64,000 bases of DNA from Antedon mediterranea (lineage: Eukaryota > Echinodermata > Crinoidea > Comatulida > Antedonidae). The notes under the pieces are model-generated. The model was not told the origin of the DNA and made no database searches. It worked only from the letters and a program-made list of their open reading frames with translations. The position numbers were made by a program, and so were the translations under genes. Position 1 is the stretch's first letter. Each line of letters begins with the position of its first letter. The stretch spans positions 565,001-629,000 of the forward strand of contig NC_092680.1 in assembly GCF_964355755.1 (NCBI RefSeq). Direction: 5' to 3'. Positions 26,350 to 37,626 of the stretch are shown here, piece after piece.

Positions 26350-26646
26350 GTGATATATGATTCTAAAATTAGGATAAACTCAATTTACACTGAACTTAAA
26401 TGTAATATGAATGAGGAGAATCTAGATTTAATGGTAAAGTACATAATACATAATGACCCAGTAAACTTACACTGTTTGATAGATGATTCACAGTTTTATT
26501 GTTGTTTTTATGAAACTAACCAGGACAAAAACAAAAAATGTAAAAAGTGCAAACGGATAGAGGATTGCAACATAACCATGGTGTCTGGTGATATTTTTTT
26601 TCCCAGTGTGGATAGGGCTTCAGTTATCATGTACACAAAATACTGA
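26350..26646 (+). CDS. Cys-containing open frame, unknown
   Basis: A plus-strand frame is open for about 98 codons; its first ATG gives MNEENLDLMVKYIIHNDP, so an ATG-initiated product would be shorter, about 79 residues. It contains a CC...KCKKCKRIEDC cysteine/lysine patch and ends VIMYTKY before a TGA. An AG-type acceptor (AAAATTAG) lies near the left edge. No polyadenylation signal or partner exon was seen and no family is recognised. It could be a decayed exon or transposon fragment. Confidence 0.22.
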   Translation: MIYDSKIRINSIYTELKCNMNEENLDLMVKYIIHNDPVNLHCLIDDSQFYCCFYETNQDKNKKCKKCKRIEDCNITMVSGDIFFPSVDRASVIMYTKY

Positions 26647-27230
26647 ATGGTGTTTTAGGCTCTTAAATCCTTAATTGTTTTACAATGGTAAAAGCTAACA
26701 GATTATACCATGTTTTTGTGAATATATGAAGTTTCCATTCATGAGTTTTATCCTATAAAATTACTGCCCAAATCAAATAGTTTTCCAGTATGAGTATTTA
26801 GTAAATACAACCAATAAAATGTAATCTTGCATGTATATATTTGCCTTGACAATAAAAAGGACAAAATATAAGAAACAGTATTTAAACAAAAAAATGAAAT
26901 GGCAATATAAAGACTATGAGGACTATAACAAACTTTATGACTACAAAAACCATAATAAAAATACAAGGCTAGAATAGCGTAAAGATAGCCTGTGTACATT
27001 GTATCACCTAACACTTTCTATGCACGATACAATAAGGCCAACTCTCTAGGCTACAATAGCCGGGACTTGTAATAATGGGAGCTGAAACTATACACTAACG
27101 GTACGCAAAAACACACGCAAACCTAGCTGCTCTAATCCTAGAAAATAAGGCTCAGTTTACATGATATGCTAACGGTGAAACCAAGAATTGTGATTTTAAG
27201 ATTAGAAATAAAATAGAAAGGAGGAGTTAC

Positions 27231-27330
27231 CTTGAGAAAATCCCAATCAGCATGAGATAGGATACGGGCAGGAACTATCATCCTCAGACACTGCTAAACA
27301 CGGCAAGCCCTCTCTCGTCTGTGATCACTG
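27231..27330 (-). CDS. eya: candidate alternative first exon of eya
   Basis: Seen: a minus-strand stretch ends in a near-ideal donor, TCTCAAG followed by GTAACTCC. An ATG at 27253-27251 reads MLIGIFS and leaves AG, the same phase and nearly the same last bases (TCAAG) as the eya exon at 13315-13373. Spliced to 2571-2689 it would give MLIGIFSRSMEIGQLG. Known: vertebrate EYA genes use alternative 5' exons upstream of the SMEMQDL exon. The upstream edge is not determinable; 27330 is a guess. The phase match could be chance (one in three). Confidence 0.33.
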
Positions 27331-29727
27331 TCAAAATGTTTACAGAAAGGCGTACCGTAGTGTATGCAATGGCTCTGTATGTTAGGTACACAAAAGCACA
27401 ATTCATATGAACATCACAAAGAAATTCAGGAGATATGAACAACGTTCAAATGCAGATGTCTGGATAATATACTCATACAAGGCAATAGGACATCTTACTG
27501 TCAAATACACTTAAAGATACCCGTTGTAAAAAAAAATACAAATAAAAATGTATTTTTAAATTGACTATGATTTCCAATGGGTGTACAGTAAAGCAGTTAT
27601 TTAAAGTACTTGATAAGCAGATAGCAAGCCTACTTCTAACGACCAACACATAATTATCTCCAGCTTGCAAAAAGTCTGTCCTCTTGCGACGTGGATGCAC
27701 TCTGCAGTAAATTTAATTAAACGGGCAGAGGAGTTTCTATAAATACGGTGTTTTCTATCTCGCTACTACGATACTTCAATACAGAACTGATCAATATCCC
27801 ATTGTCCTTAGCTCGGGCTGTGAAACATGGCTTAGGGCGTTATATCATCGCCAATACAGCATTCAAGCTTGTCTTATAAACAAAAAAACCAACCACTTTA
27901 TCAGGCTTTCTTACCCACTGGACTGTGATATAACCCTCGAGAAGTTTTGAAAAGATCGTCAATGGGGCATATAAAAAGGGAGTTTTCTTAGACAATCTTG
28001 AACAAGCCACAAATATGCACGTTTAAGAAAGCAATCAGAAAGCAGATAATAGAGGTATTGAAAAAAGAGGTATTGACAATCAAACACAGTGATTTATTAC
28101 AAAGAACATGACAATAAAAAGCACAACCTGATTAAATAAAATTAAATATAAAGTCATGTCAAGTCACTATAACCAATTTTTATTGTATGATAAAATTATA
28201 GGTTTTCCCTTTCTGTAATGAGATAACGAGTCTATTTTAATAAACGTCAAATAAATAGTTAGTTTAAATTTTCGTTTATTAATGATTTTTTTCATAAATT
28301 TTTCAATTATTATAAAATATTTTCAGTTTGGCAATTTCACCATTTTCGTTATTGTATTGTTTTACTGTAACAAATATGTATTGTAATTTGGTATAGAGAT
28401 TATTACAGAATTTTGAGAATAGAATTTTGTAGATTATCATTATTTTGGTATGATTAATTAATTAATAATTAACTTAAATTAAACTTCCTTCTTATTTTAA
28501 TTGTCATATCTTACCCTTACTCTTACATAATTCTATAGTTTTTTTCTTTTTCATTTATATAAAGAATACTGTAGTTTTTTCAACATTGTAAATAAAGTAT
28601 ATAATACTGTAACTAGGGCAGAAATATTCATTCAGTATCTAAAAAAAACCTATAAAATCACAGCATATGGTTTATGCATTCATTCATTACTATCTTTATT
28701 TTGCCAATAAAGTCTAAACTCAAAAATATGAGTTGAGTGGGTACCTATTAAGTACCTTATAATTCTAGAAATCTATCAACTCAATTCAAACCCTTAGGGG
28801 TTCTTTCTAATGTCATGAGATTGAAGAAATATTTTTCTGCTAAATCTGAGATGTGCTTTAAAACAAAACTTAATGAAGCAACTAAATACAAACAAATATT
28901 TCCATTTACTTTGTACCTTCGTTATAAAATGTAATTATAAAACCACTCTCCGTTTCATATTTTTACTTTCAACGGAATCATGATGATGAATTGAGAATAT
29001 AAATATAGGGTACACTGCCTAGCTCTAATTTATTTTCTGATTGGAATAAAACACCTAAATTGGAGGATGAATCACTTTAAAAGAGTTTTTTTTTTAAATT
29101 GTGAATAAAAGACAGGGGTAATACAACTTTACCTAACCTATATACTATGCAATGTAGATTTAAGAAATACAAATATTGTATATCTAGAGAAGAGTGAGAT
29201 TTAATTCTTCTCTGGTATATCATTGTATATCTAAAAATGTACACGGTATTTTTTTCTTTTGATCTTTTATTTAATCATCCCTAATTTAGTTTATTTTTGT
29301 AGTGTTCTTCTCATCTTTTATGCTACTTTGACTATTTTATTGTTTTGTTCTTTTTCAGACAAATAAATAAAATAAATTCATAGATTATTACTGAAAAGGG
29401 TCATCTTTTTTGACCTGATTAAACTTGATTTATGTTTTAAATAATATTTCTTGCAATCAAATAAGACAGAAAAATACCCTGGACTGGTTGCTATTAACTT
29501 GAATTATAGGTATAATGTAAAATATGACAATGATGGCGAGGTTAAATTAAGGACGAGATAGAAGATGATACAGTTGACAAAAAGGACGAGATAGAAGATG
29601 GTGACAAATACATGTGTCAACTAATTCTTATTTTATAAATTTATAAATTCATTCGTAACATCTTGTTTTCGTTCATGAATTATCAACAAAATAGTTCAAT
29701 TTGTTACTACCCCTTGATGCTGTTCAG
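27331..29727. other. probable intergenic region between eya and the next gene
   Basis: The part at about 27340-27870 is less AT-rich and may hold the promoter of the candidate first exon; it contains TATAAATA at about 27738 on the plus strand. The rest is AT-rich. A 19-bp segment GGACGAGATAGAAGATG is duplicated at 29551 and 29584. Confidence 0.35.
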
Positions 29728-29777
29728 CGGGAAAGATATGAATTTATTCATACAAGCATTGCAGTCAACAATAAAAA
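29728..29777 (-). terminator. 3' UTR with polyadenylation signal
   Basis: Just past the TAG at 29778-29780, the minus strand has GTATGAATAAATTCAT at about 29738-29753. The hexamer AATAAA lies about 30 bases past the stop codon. This supports the frame at 29778-30048 being a true terminal exon. Confidence 0.6.
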
Positions 29778-30048
29778 CTACAATTTCTGAAACCAGATAG
29801 TCTGTGGTAAGTCCCACCTGATAATGCTTGGGGAATCAGCCAGCGAGATAGGTGATGATAATACTATGCTACTTAAGTAATCTTCGTTAAAATTCTGAGA
29901 CATATATGAATAACCAAAGGCGAGTGTTGAGAAATTTCTGTATAGTGGGAAGTGAATGTCTCCAGAGGAAAAGGCTTCGTTGATGCAACGTTGCAAGGTG
30001 TCTAAAACCGTTTTGCCCCAAGGTTGAACAGAAAACAATGCTTTCATT
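29778..30048 (-). CDS. terminal exon of unrecognised small gene
   Basis: Seen: a minus-strand exon with acceptor AAACCTACAG. Its first base completes a Lys codon begun in exon 30933-31064, after which it reads MKALFSVQPWGKTVLDTLQR, then CINEAFSSGDIHFPLYRNFS, and ends PQTIWFQKL before TAG. The exon is 271 nt and an AATAAA follows. The residues look like a folded protein (aromatic and hydrophobic residues spaced evenly, no low complexity). There is no membrane segment or zinc motif. I do not recognise the family. Together with the preceding exon, a product of about 133 residues is predicted. Confidence 0.62.
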
Positions 30049-30302
30049 CTGTAGGTTTTTTTTAAATGTGAAATAAATTTTAGGTTTTTTTAACACATTT
30101 TAAAATTGAGTATAGCACTGATTTTTTTTATGACTTTACACAATATTCCTTTTCTGTGTTTTTACTTTAAAATTTCATATAGTATATAGATGGTTTTTTT
30201 CCCCAAAAATTATGTGTTAAACTTGAATTTTATTATAAATGAATGTCTTATTTATTTTAATTCTATTAAATTTAGTTGTATAATAACTAGAATAATTAAT
30301 AA

Positions 30303-30572
30303 TTGTTATTATTATTACTTGTATAGCGCACATTTATACAACATTTAATTATAATCAGCGGCGCTTCACATCAATTAGTATCGTAACATTGTTTGAAATA
30401 TAGTGCTTTTAAATGTTTTTTAAACTGATTATAGTCGTCTAAGTGTTTAATGTGACTTGGTAATCTGTTCCAAATTTTAGGTCCTGCTACGGCAAACGAA
30501 CGGTCAGCAAATGTCTTTCGTTTAGTTCGTGGGATAATGAAGAGATATTTAATTAAGCTACTTGATCTGAAA
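30303..30572 (-). mobile_element. 5'-truncated CR1/L2-like LINE, 3' end
   Basis: On the minus strand the frame reads RSSSLIKYLFIIPRTKRKTF and ADRSFAVAGPKIWNRLPSHI, then reaches a stop at 30373-30371. Known: the extreme C-terminus of CR1/L2-clade reverse transcriptase proteins has the pattern PRTR.KT..DRAF..AGP.LWN.LP..I. The 3' UTR ends GCGCTATACAAGTAATAATA, the usual GCGCTATA plus TAA-repeat tail. Only about 270 bp remain, so it is a dead-on-arrival copy. It lies in the intron between the exons at 29778-30048 and 30933-31064. Confidence 0.85.
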
Positions 30573-30633
30573 CATTAATTCTCAAATAAAATTAAATACA
30601 CAAACCAAAAAAGGTGATTGGTAGTATATGAGT

Positions 30634-30675
30634 GCGGCTTACCTGGATAAACCGACATTAGACCTTTCCCACAAA
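30634..30675 (-). repeat. dispersed repeat, GGTTTATCCAGGTAAGC family
   Basis: The minus strand reads GGGAAAGGTCTAATGTCGGT followed by TTATCCAGGTAAGC, a relative of the copies at 3251-3300, 38939-38975 and 39093-39120. Confidence 0.55.
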
Positions 30676-30932
30676 GTTGAGAATATAAAAAAAAAAAATG
30701 TTTAGCGGAATCCCCTACCTGCCAATAAGACAGTCCTCAGACATAAATAAAGCTCTGAATAGAACTAATATTAATATTGCTGTAAATAAGACTTCACCAT
30801 GAGAAACTTCAAATAATAAAAACAGAGATAAAATTAGGTTAATTGCAACAAACATCTAGAACAGACATTGACCCCCTAGTGACCCCTCAGGTGAACAACT
30901 ATTGTTAATATAGCAAAGCCACGATAATTTAC

Positions 30933-31064
30933 TTGTCTAAACGGATAAAGATCGATGAAAGGTCCCGCTTCTCTAGGTCAATCGTTTGTTTTTCATCTTT
31001 AGCCAGCTCTTCCAGCTCATTGATAAATTTTAGTCCGGTACCAGAGGGAATATTGCTGTTCATG
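30933..31064 (-). CDS. first coding exon of unrecognised small gene
   Basis: Seen: a 132-nt minus-strand exon with acceptor CATCTACTGCAG and donor GTAAAT. It opens with one base and then ATG: MNSNIPSGTGLKFINELEEL, then AKDEKQTIDLEKRDLSS and IFIRLD, leaving AA that completes Lys in the next exon. The heptad-like spacing of Leu/Ile with Glu/Lys suggests a helical, possibly coiled-coil, segment. The upstream exon at 32786 ends AG, which would make Ser before this Met. If that exon is non-coding, this Met starts the protein. No family is recognised. Confidence 0.62.
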
Positions 31065-31200
31065 CTGCAGTAGATGTGGTGAATCAATCATTGACTTGTC
31101 AAGTTAAGCCTAGCTATTAGTATTTACAAGCTAATCAATTGATGATCACTAAAATATTCCAGATTAAAAACTAATTATTAAATAGTTTATTAAATCTATG

Positions 31201-31395
31201 AATTATAATTTCTATTAAGAATAAGTAATATTGAAAATAAAATGTTGAACACTATTTTAACAAAAGTGCTGCTATGGATAGAAAGGATTTCCGGTTGATT
31301 AAAAAGTAAAAACTCAATTTTTATATAAATAACAACTAGTAAATAAATTTTTGGAATTTTAATTTTTATTAAGAATAAGTAATATTGAAAATAAC
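31201..31395 (+). repeat. duplicated 35-bp segment
   Basis: TATTAAGAATAAGTAATATT plus GAAAATAA occurs at about 31213 and again at about 31367, roughly 154 bp apart, in the intron of the small gene. Confidence 0.65.
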
Positions 31396-32329
31396 AAATT
31401 ACACTTCCGGGTATCTATTGATGAAAAAAAGGAGGTTTTTCATTTAAATGAACTTATCTATGAATAAATTAAAAAAACAAATCATATTATTAAGCTAATA
31501 ATTTAGTTTTTCTCATTTTATTAATTTAAGTTTTTACTTTTTTAGGGTTTTAACTTTGCATTTAACTTTTGTATTGTTTTAGTTACATTATTTTTATTGT
31601 TTATAAAAAATGATTACAAAATAATCTACTAATCTAATATTTACTGCCTATTAAAAATCAAAACAAACATATTAAAAAAAAATGTTTTCTTAGGCAAATT
31701 TGCAATAAAAATTAAATACAGTTATACCAGATAATAAAAAATGACTTTTTTGTTTAATTTATAATGATTGAACAGACTATTATAAATGAAAATTAAACAT
31801 AAATGAAAATGACAATAGAAATTCTACTACAAAATTAAATATAAACTTTTTTTGTAAAAGTAACAAACATTGATTGCCGGATGGAAACTGAACTGAAGTC
31901 AGTCATTAAAAGAATAGAACTAACAATGATTTGAACAATAGATCATCGTAATATGTGCAAATAATCATCTTAAGCACCAACCTACAGTGCCACAATATTT
32001 ATCTGTTTTATGTGACACTGTGTTATATATGCAACATGCGATGATAAAAATAGATTTGGCTCAGGAAAAGATATTACCAGATATTTGACTATTGACAATC
32101 TACATCATACATCATCTTAGTTGTGTCTACAAAAATATTTTAAATTTCATAATATTCTACTTAAAACTGTTTAACAGAGCTGGAATCTAAAACTTTTAAT
32201 GTATGTATGTGTTCTGTTTATTGATTTAAATAAATTCATTTGTAAATAATATGGAAATTTGGCAACAAATTAAAAGATTAATTACAGATTTAAATTCAAG
32301 AGACTATTTTAAACATCTAAAATTATTTT

Positions 32330-32615
32330 TTTTTACAAATGATAATATTAATATAATTAATTAATAGACACCTTATATAACAATATAATTCGTAAAAGAT
32401 ATTAGTTTTTGATAATATAAATGAAATAATTATTAATATAAACTATACCATGATCTATTTACAGTTGTAAAACTATTGTTAATATCTAAAAATATTAATT
32501 TGTGTTTTTACAAATTAATAGACACTATATATATAACAATATAATTGTTATAAGATGTTCGTTTTTGATAATAAAAAACAAATAATTATTAATATAAACT
32601 ATACTATGATCTACT
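32330..32615 (+). repeat. AT-rich direct duplication, copies about 170 bp apart
   Basis: Two roughly 110-bp blocks share AATAGACAC, AACAATATAATT, GTTTTTGATAATA and TTATTAATATAAACTATAC in the same order. The copies have diverged by several percent and small indels. Confidence 0.7.
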
Positions 32616-32785
32616 TGGTAACAGGGCCTATCATAGAGATATAGTATCTCTATGGTAATGCTATACTGTAGTTATTGATAACAAAGAAAAGTAGTTTTTT
32701 TTACAATTAATTCTAATTTTAACCTTACATTTGGACATTAAACGGTAAATCTAATTTTAGCAACAACAAAAATAAACCTATTTAC

Positions 32786-32850
32786 CTGCAGTTTTTAAAT
32801 ATCACAGCAAATGTTGCAAGGAACTCGTCGGAGGCGACGTAAAATTTTCA
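32786..32850 (-). other. 5' exon of the unrecognised small gene
   Basis: Seen: a minus-strand stretch ends CTGCAG before donor GTAAATAGG. In the frame that fits exon 30933-31064 it reads ASDEFLATFAVIFKNC and then Ser across the join, but an in-frame TGA lies at 32850-32848 and no ATG follows it. It is therefore either the 5' UTR of the gene or an internal exon with an acceptor at GACGAG. Its closeness to the CCAAT palindrome at 33058 favours a leader exon. Confidence 0.48.
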
Positions 32851-33057
32851 GTTGATGAACACGGTTGGCTAACGGTAGTAAGCAAAAAGCAAGTAATTAT
32901 TGAACAGTAATAGGGATAGAATTAACGTAACATCGTAACTAAACTACTTCTTTTAGCTGTAAGCTTGAAACTCATAGCAACAAAATCAGTATAGAGTGTT
33001 ATCTGATGCAGCAACCATAGCTCACAGTCTACATCTTGAATTTCGTATATCACTTCC

Positions 33058-33069
33058 GATTGGCCAATC
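33058..33069. promoter_or_regulatory. palindromic double CCAAT box, possible bidirectional promoter
   Basis: GATTGGCCAATC is a perfect 12-bp palindrome, so it offers an NF-Y-type CCAAT box on both strands. On the minus side it sits about 200-270 bp upstream of the leader exon at 32786-32850. On the plus side it is 34 bp before an ATG and a donor site. The surrounding sequence is less AT-rich. CCAAT boxes are common in bidirectional promoters. Confidence 0.45.
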
Positions 33070-33102
33070 AGAAAATACACTGATTTATAATAACAGCGGG
33101 TA

Positions 33103-33129
33103 ATGCCATCATTACTGTCTAAAACACAG
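33103..33129 (+). CDS. candidate divergent first coding exon
   Basis: A plus-strand ATG opens a short frame, MPSLLSKTQ, that runs directly into a good donor (CACAG followed by GTAAAC). It lies just downstream of the CCAAT palindrome and diverges from the minus-strand gene. No second exon was identified, so it may be chance or a leader exon. Confidence 0.27.
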
Positions 33130-33131
33130 GT

Positions 33132-36100
33132 AAACTATTTTTTGTCGACAAATTCCAAAACGAGAACTAGAAATTAAGTTATTTAAAAAGTTGCCTTACC
33201 TAAAGCCACAATCACCTAAGTTATAGTAATTTAGCTGCTAATTTGGCTGCTATTAACAAAGTAAATTTATCTGACTGGTAGGTAACTGTTTGTTTCAGTG
33301 AATGTAATACAAAGCTGTTGTTTGCTATTGGTCAGATAGAGCCAAGCGTTCATAACTAACAAAAACAAAGGTTATTACTCTATAAACCACTTTCTTTTCT
33401 CCATAAATATTCCACAATTTCTACCTCCAAGGAATGCTAAAATTCTTTAAAGAAAACAACATAAAAACTACAATGCCTTCTGAGCAAGGTACTTAAGTAT
33501 TCAATAAGCATATGATTTCTTTATATTAAACATCAGGTTTTAAGCTATGATCCCTGTAAAAGTTTTATAAAATAGTTTACTTTTCAGACAATTACAAGTC
33601 AGTATTGTTTAATAATCTTTTAAAGTACAGCCCACTTAAGTTATTCCCCCAGTATATAAGAGGATAAGCTACGCCCCTAGTTTAATTAAACAAAAGTTAC
33701 AAAGAAAGACACCTAATTGGATTTATTTTATGATTTCTTTCAAGTCCAACAATGATATAGAAGCAATTATTCTTGTAGAATTAACGGCGTCACGTTGGCT
33801 CGGTTACACACTCGCCTCATAAAAGATGTACAAGCTGAAAATTTATAGCAAAACTAAGTTATCAAATGATGAAGCCTGTTAAACATAATACTGAAGATAT
33901 TATGTATTCATGGTCTGAAGGCCTAAACACAAATGTACAGAGAGAAAAATATCCTGGTTGAAAAAAAAAGACTTGAACAAACAAAAATCTATCTATCATT
34001 ATATTATTTATTTTAACTTAAATCATATTGTTACTTTTTTAATAAAAAAAAAATATCAAGGTTGAAAATTATTTTAATCTACGACCTTTAACATGTTTAT
34101 TAAAGACATAATTTAATATAGAGAACGCTAAATCAACAGATTATTATGTACTTGTATAAACATACAATTCACAACGCTTGTTTTATATTTTTAAATAACA
34201 TTTTATCATTATACTTTATATAGTTTAATGTCATTTTGAAATGTTGTAATGTGAACTTGTATATTTTAAATTGTTATTAATTGTCATTTTAATATTGTAA
34301 ATTCAACAATGTTTACTTTGTTGCAATAAATTTGAATTGAATTGAGAATTAAACTATAATTCAATTCTTATTTTAAATAATAATAATAATCATTTACTGT
34401 AGTAGTAGTCAATTCATATTGAACGTAAATATTTTTTTGTTTGGACATTTCTTGCATGATTTATAATATATTGACCTATAAATGTTAATTCTTTTTAAAA
34501 TGCTGTGGTTAGATACCAAACCACACATTGAAGGTTGTATAAGTATAAAAGCAATAAATAAAATTAATGAATAAACACATTACATTATGTGTCCTAAAGG
34601 TAAAACAAACAATATTTACCAAGATGAATTTGTACTCAGATTGACAACAAACAATTAAACAAGATAGAAACAATAATTAATAAGGCCTACTTACTCTATA
34701 AACAAATATAAAATAATAATGGTATTTAAAATGTGTGAGTATTTATCAAATAATAATAAAAAAAATCATTAAAAATCCAATAAATCATAACAAATTTAAT
34801 AAGTAAATTGAATCGAGAGTAAAAATTGCAATTAACCTTCTGAAAATTAAAAAATATAAATGTTGTCAGAAAACATAAAAACAGGTGTGTATATAAAAGC
34901 AAAACGACATATGAAAATAAATGTAAACATGTCTTTTAAAAACTATTGAGCTAGGCCATTCAAGCACAAATAATCCCCCGTGTACAAGTATGTGAACACT
35001 GAACGACAGGCCTGAAAGAAGTACCTGGATGGCCCAGATAACCCCAGTACAATGGGCCTAAATAATAAAATATGTATTGGTAACTAACCTATGCATAATG
35101 CTTTGTTTTAGAGGGAGCAGACAGGGTCCAAAGTGAAGTAATTAAATCTGACTAAACAAAGTAACTTAACCCAAACTTAGCATATTGCTCAATTACTAAA
35201 ATAAACTATTCACAATTGCTTACAATGTATATCTCTTGTTTAATGCGATTTATATGCAAGTTGGTTTGGTCACTGGATACCGCAATCCTCAATCCTTATT
35301 CCGTAAAATAAAATAATTCCCGGCGCCTGTGCACAGACCAGAACCGACACCTAGTGAGAAAAACCTAAGACCGATTGAATGTTTACCTGTACAATGGGCC
35401 TAGGTAACTCGAATACCGTGGAGTGAAAGCTAACACTCTGTAGTAAAATGTATCCTGAAACTTAGAACTTGTTCTCAATGTCAATCTTGAGTTCGTTTAA
35501 TTTACTTAGAGGTTTAAGGTGATCCGTCGTCGGGCCTTGAAAAGGAAATATTTGGTTAGTGGGTTCTATGTGAAACAATACAAGTTTACATTCGCACTGC
35601 AATAGAGTCAGCATATCAGTGGCTATTAATTACACTAATGATACCAATATTTGCTTAAATTTGACTTTTCTCTGGGTAGGATTTCCTAGTACTGTTCAAA
35701 GTGTAAGGATATGACACCTACAAGCTAAGTATCATAACACCAGACAGGTTTCTTGACTAAAGATACCGGTAACTTAAGTACTCGTATTAATGTAACAGTT
35801 TTGTAACAACAATCTGAGGTAAACTGTCAAGTTAAGAACTTATCTAAACATCTACTTAGTAATTAATAAGATGTTGAGAGCCAATTAAATATAACTGATG
35901 AAATACTTTTATTGCAACTTTTTAATTTGTTGATTAATACAATAAATATATTATTATAATAATTACATGAAAATATCAAAATAAAAAAAAAAAACAAAAT
36001 GTTACATCAATCAAAGAAGAACAGACAAAAAAAAAGAAAAAATATGACTGTACAAGGATACTTATGCCTAACATTTATAAAAAAAGACATTTTTTTTTGT

Positions 36101-36164
36101 TCTGTATAATTATATGCTGAATATACAAATTAGTATATTAGACAAAGTTAAAACAAATCACTGA
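33132..36164. other. AT-rich region without a recognised gene
   Basis: No splice-bounded exon was found. Around 34261-34350 the plus strand ends TTGCAATAAATTTGAATTGA plus ATTGAG, which looks like a non-LTR retroposon tail. A less AT-rich part at about 34960-35560 has two TACAATGGGCCTA motifs about 350 bp apart and no frame. Confidence 0.4.
34261..34350 (+). mobile_element. probable retroposon 3' tail
   Basis: A T-rich stretch is followed by GCAATAAATTTGAATTGAAT, a tail type seen at the ends of many invertebrate LINEs. No coding remnant is visible upstream. Confidence 0.35.
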
Positions 36165-36276
36165 ATAATAAACATAGTACAGTATATATAATAAACATAG
36201 TATAGTATATATAATAAACATAGTACAGTATATATAATAAACATAGTACAGTATATATAATAAACATAGTACAGTA
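36165..36276 (+). repeat. 23-bp tandem repeat split by a Helitron
   Basis: Units built as CAGTATATATAATAAACATA plus GTA start at 36180, 36203, 36226, 36249 and 36272, with a partial unit before. The last unit stops after CAGTA at 36276 and continues as TATATAATAAA at 37627, on the other side of the Helitron. Confidence 0.9.
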
Positions 36277-37626
36277 TCTATATTATAAGTGAGAGAGTTT
36301 GTCTGTCTGTCTGTTTGTTTGTTCGTTATACAAAATTTTGTTACTGCACATAATCTTACATATGGGGTATCAAAATGACCGCAATTGTACCGGGAATGTT
36401 CTAAGCTATATTTCAACATCATCCGCCATCTAGGATCCAAGTTAGGGACCAAAATGTGGTCAAACCCCCCACTTTCGATGTTTGTTCGTTATACAAATTC
36501 CTGTTTCTGTACGTAACCATACGTATGGGGTATCAAAATGATGGCAATTGTACCCGGAAGGTTTTAAACTACATTTAAAAAAATTCCCCCGACTCCTGCG
36601 GTTTTTGTAGGAGGGGTGGGGGCGGGGGGTGGTGTGGTGGTTTGTGATGTCATTTTTTGCTAGGGCTCGGGGCTGTAGGCTATCGAATTGTAAAATTATA
36701 CTACAAAAGTTTTACAGTATTTGAATTATCCTCAGCAAGGCGTTTGGGGAAATATAGATATAGATATTTTATTCATTAACCAATATGACACCTATTCAAT
36801 TACACATTTAGCAAAGTACTTTTACCATTATCCAGCTATGTATCGGTCTCTTGGATTGTCTCATTACAGACCCAGTGGGGTTGGGAGATAGGGTTTGGGA
36901 GTTTGGGTTCAGGGGATAGTGGGGATTTTGATTGCTTACACCAGAATTGTGGTTGGAAAATGTTAAAGTATTTAATCATCCCTGGGAAGCGGATGGGAGT
37001 TTGGGGTGGGGATGTAGGCCTATCACAATGACCGAAACTGTATTTGGAATGTTTTAAACTACATTTGAAAACTGCCACTGAGGGATTATGGGTTGGGAGT
37101 GATAATAACATAATCTGTTCTGGAACCGGCTTCCACACATCACCCAGTGTATCTGGGGTGTGTTTGTAGGGGGAGGAGGAGCGAAAATACTAGCGTAATG
37201 AAGTAGCCTATATGATTGGATTGTACTAGGAAAAGTTACTAAATTTGAACTGTCCAGGGGAGGAGTTAAGGTTTGTTGATGGTGGCTGGGGTGCTGAAAG
37301 GAGAAAGAAGGCTGGGGGACCGCAGTATCTAAATTACATATTTTAATTATCAACCAATATGACACCTATTTATTTACACAATTTACAACGTACTTCAACC
37401 ATTATTAGACCCATCGTAGCTATGCATACTCCTCTCAATTCGAAGCTTAGGTTAAAATTGAATTTGTCCATCACTGGGAAGAATTTGTTTTTAAGAAAGA
37501 GTATGGGGTGTTATTGAAGAGGGGTGGAGGTTGGTGAGTATAGACAGATACGGCCGTCGGTTGTTATGTACTGAGAAGGCTGTAAACTAATTTTGAAACC
37601 CGCCCTGGGGCGGGTATAATTGCTAG
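36277..37626 (+). mobile_element. non-autonomous Helitron, 1350 bp
   Basis: Seen: it starts TCTATATTATAAGTGAGAGA and ends with a perfect 7-bp hairpin stem, CCCGCCC and GGGCGGG (37599-37614), then eight bases and CTAG. Known: Helitrons begin TC, end with a GC-rich hairpin 5-12 bases before CTRR, insert between A and T and make no target duplication. Here the flanks are A and T, and removing the element restores one unit of the 23-bp repeat. Inside is no Rep/helicase frame, so movement must have been in trans. It contains a partly duplicated block (36313-36475 and 36480-36580, with a third trace at 37018) and a second repeated block (36770-36840 and 37335-37430). Open frames inside are not supported as genes. 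Confidence 0.88.

Larger units (their letters stand above)
20643..27230 (-). other. probable eya 5' intron or upstream region
   Basis: This AT-rich region holds a 13-bp tandem array at 22683-22753, a 30-bp duplication at 25306-25365 and two isolated plus-strand open frames (21473-21727, 26350-26646) described separately. No other exon with good borders was seen. Confidence 0.4.

Noticed and set aside
27737-27745. TATAAATA as a plus-strand promoter
   Set aside because: Such strings occur often by chance in DNA this AT-rich, and no plus-strand exon follows.
36138-37365. Minus-strand open frames of about 100 codons at 36138-36452, 36836-37138 and 37054-37365
   Set aside because: They lie in the 23-bp repeat or inside the Helitron, overlap each other in different frames and have no splice or polyadenylation context.
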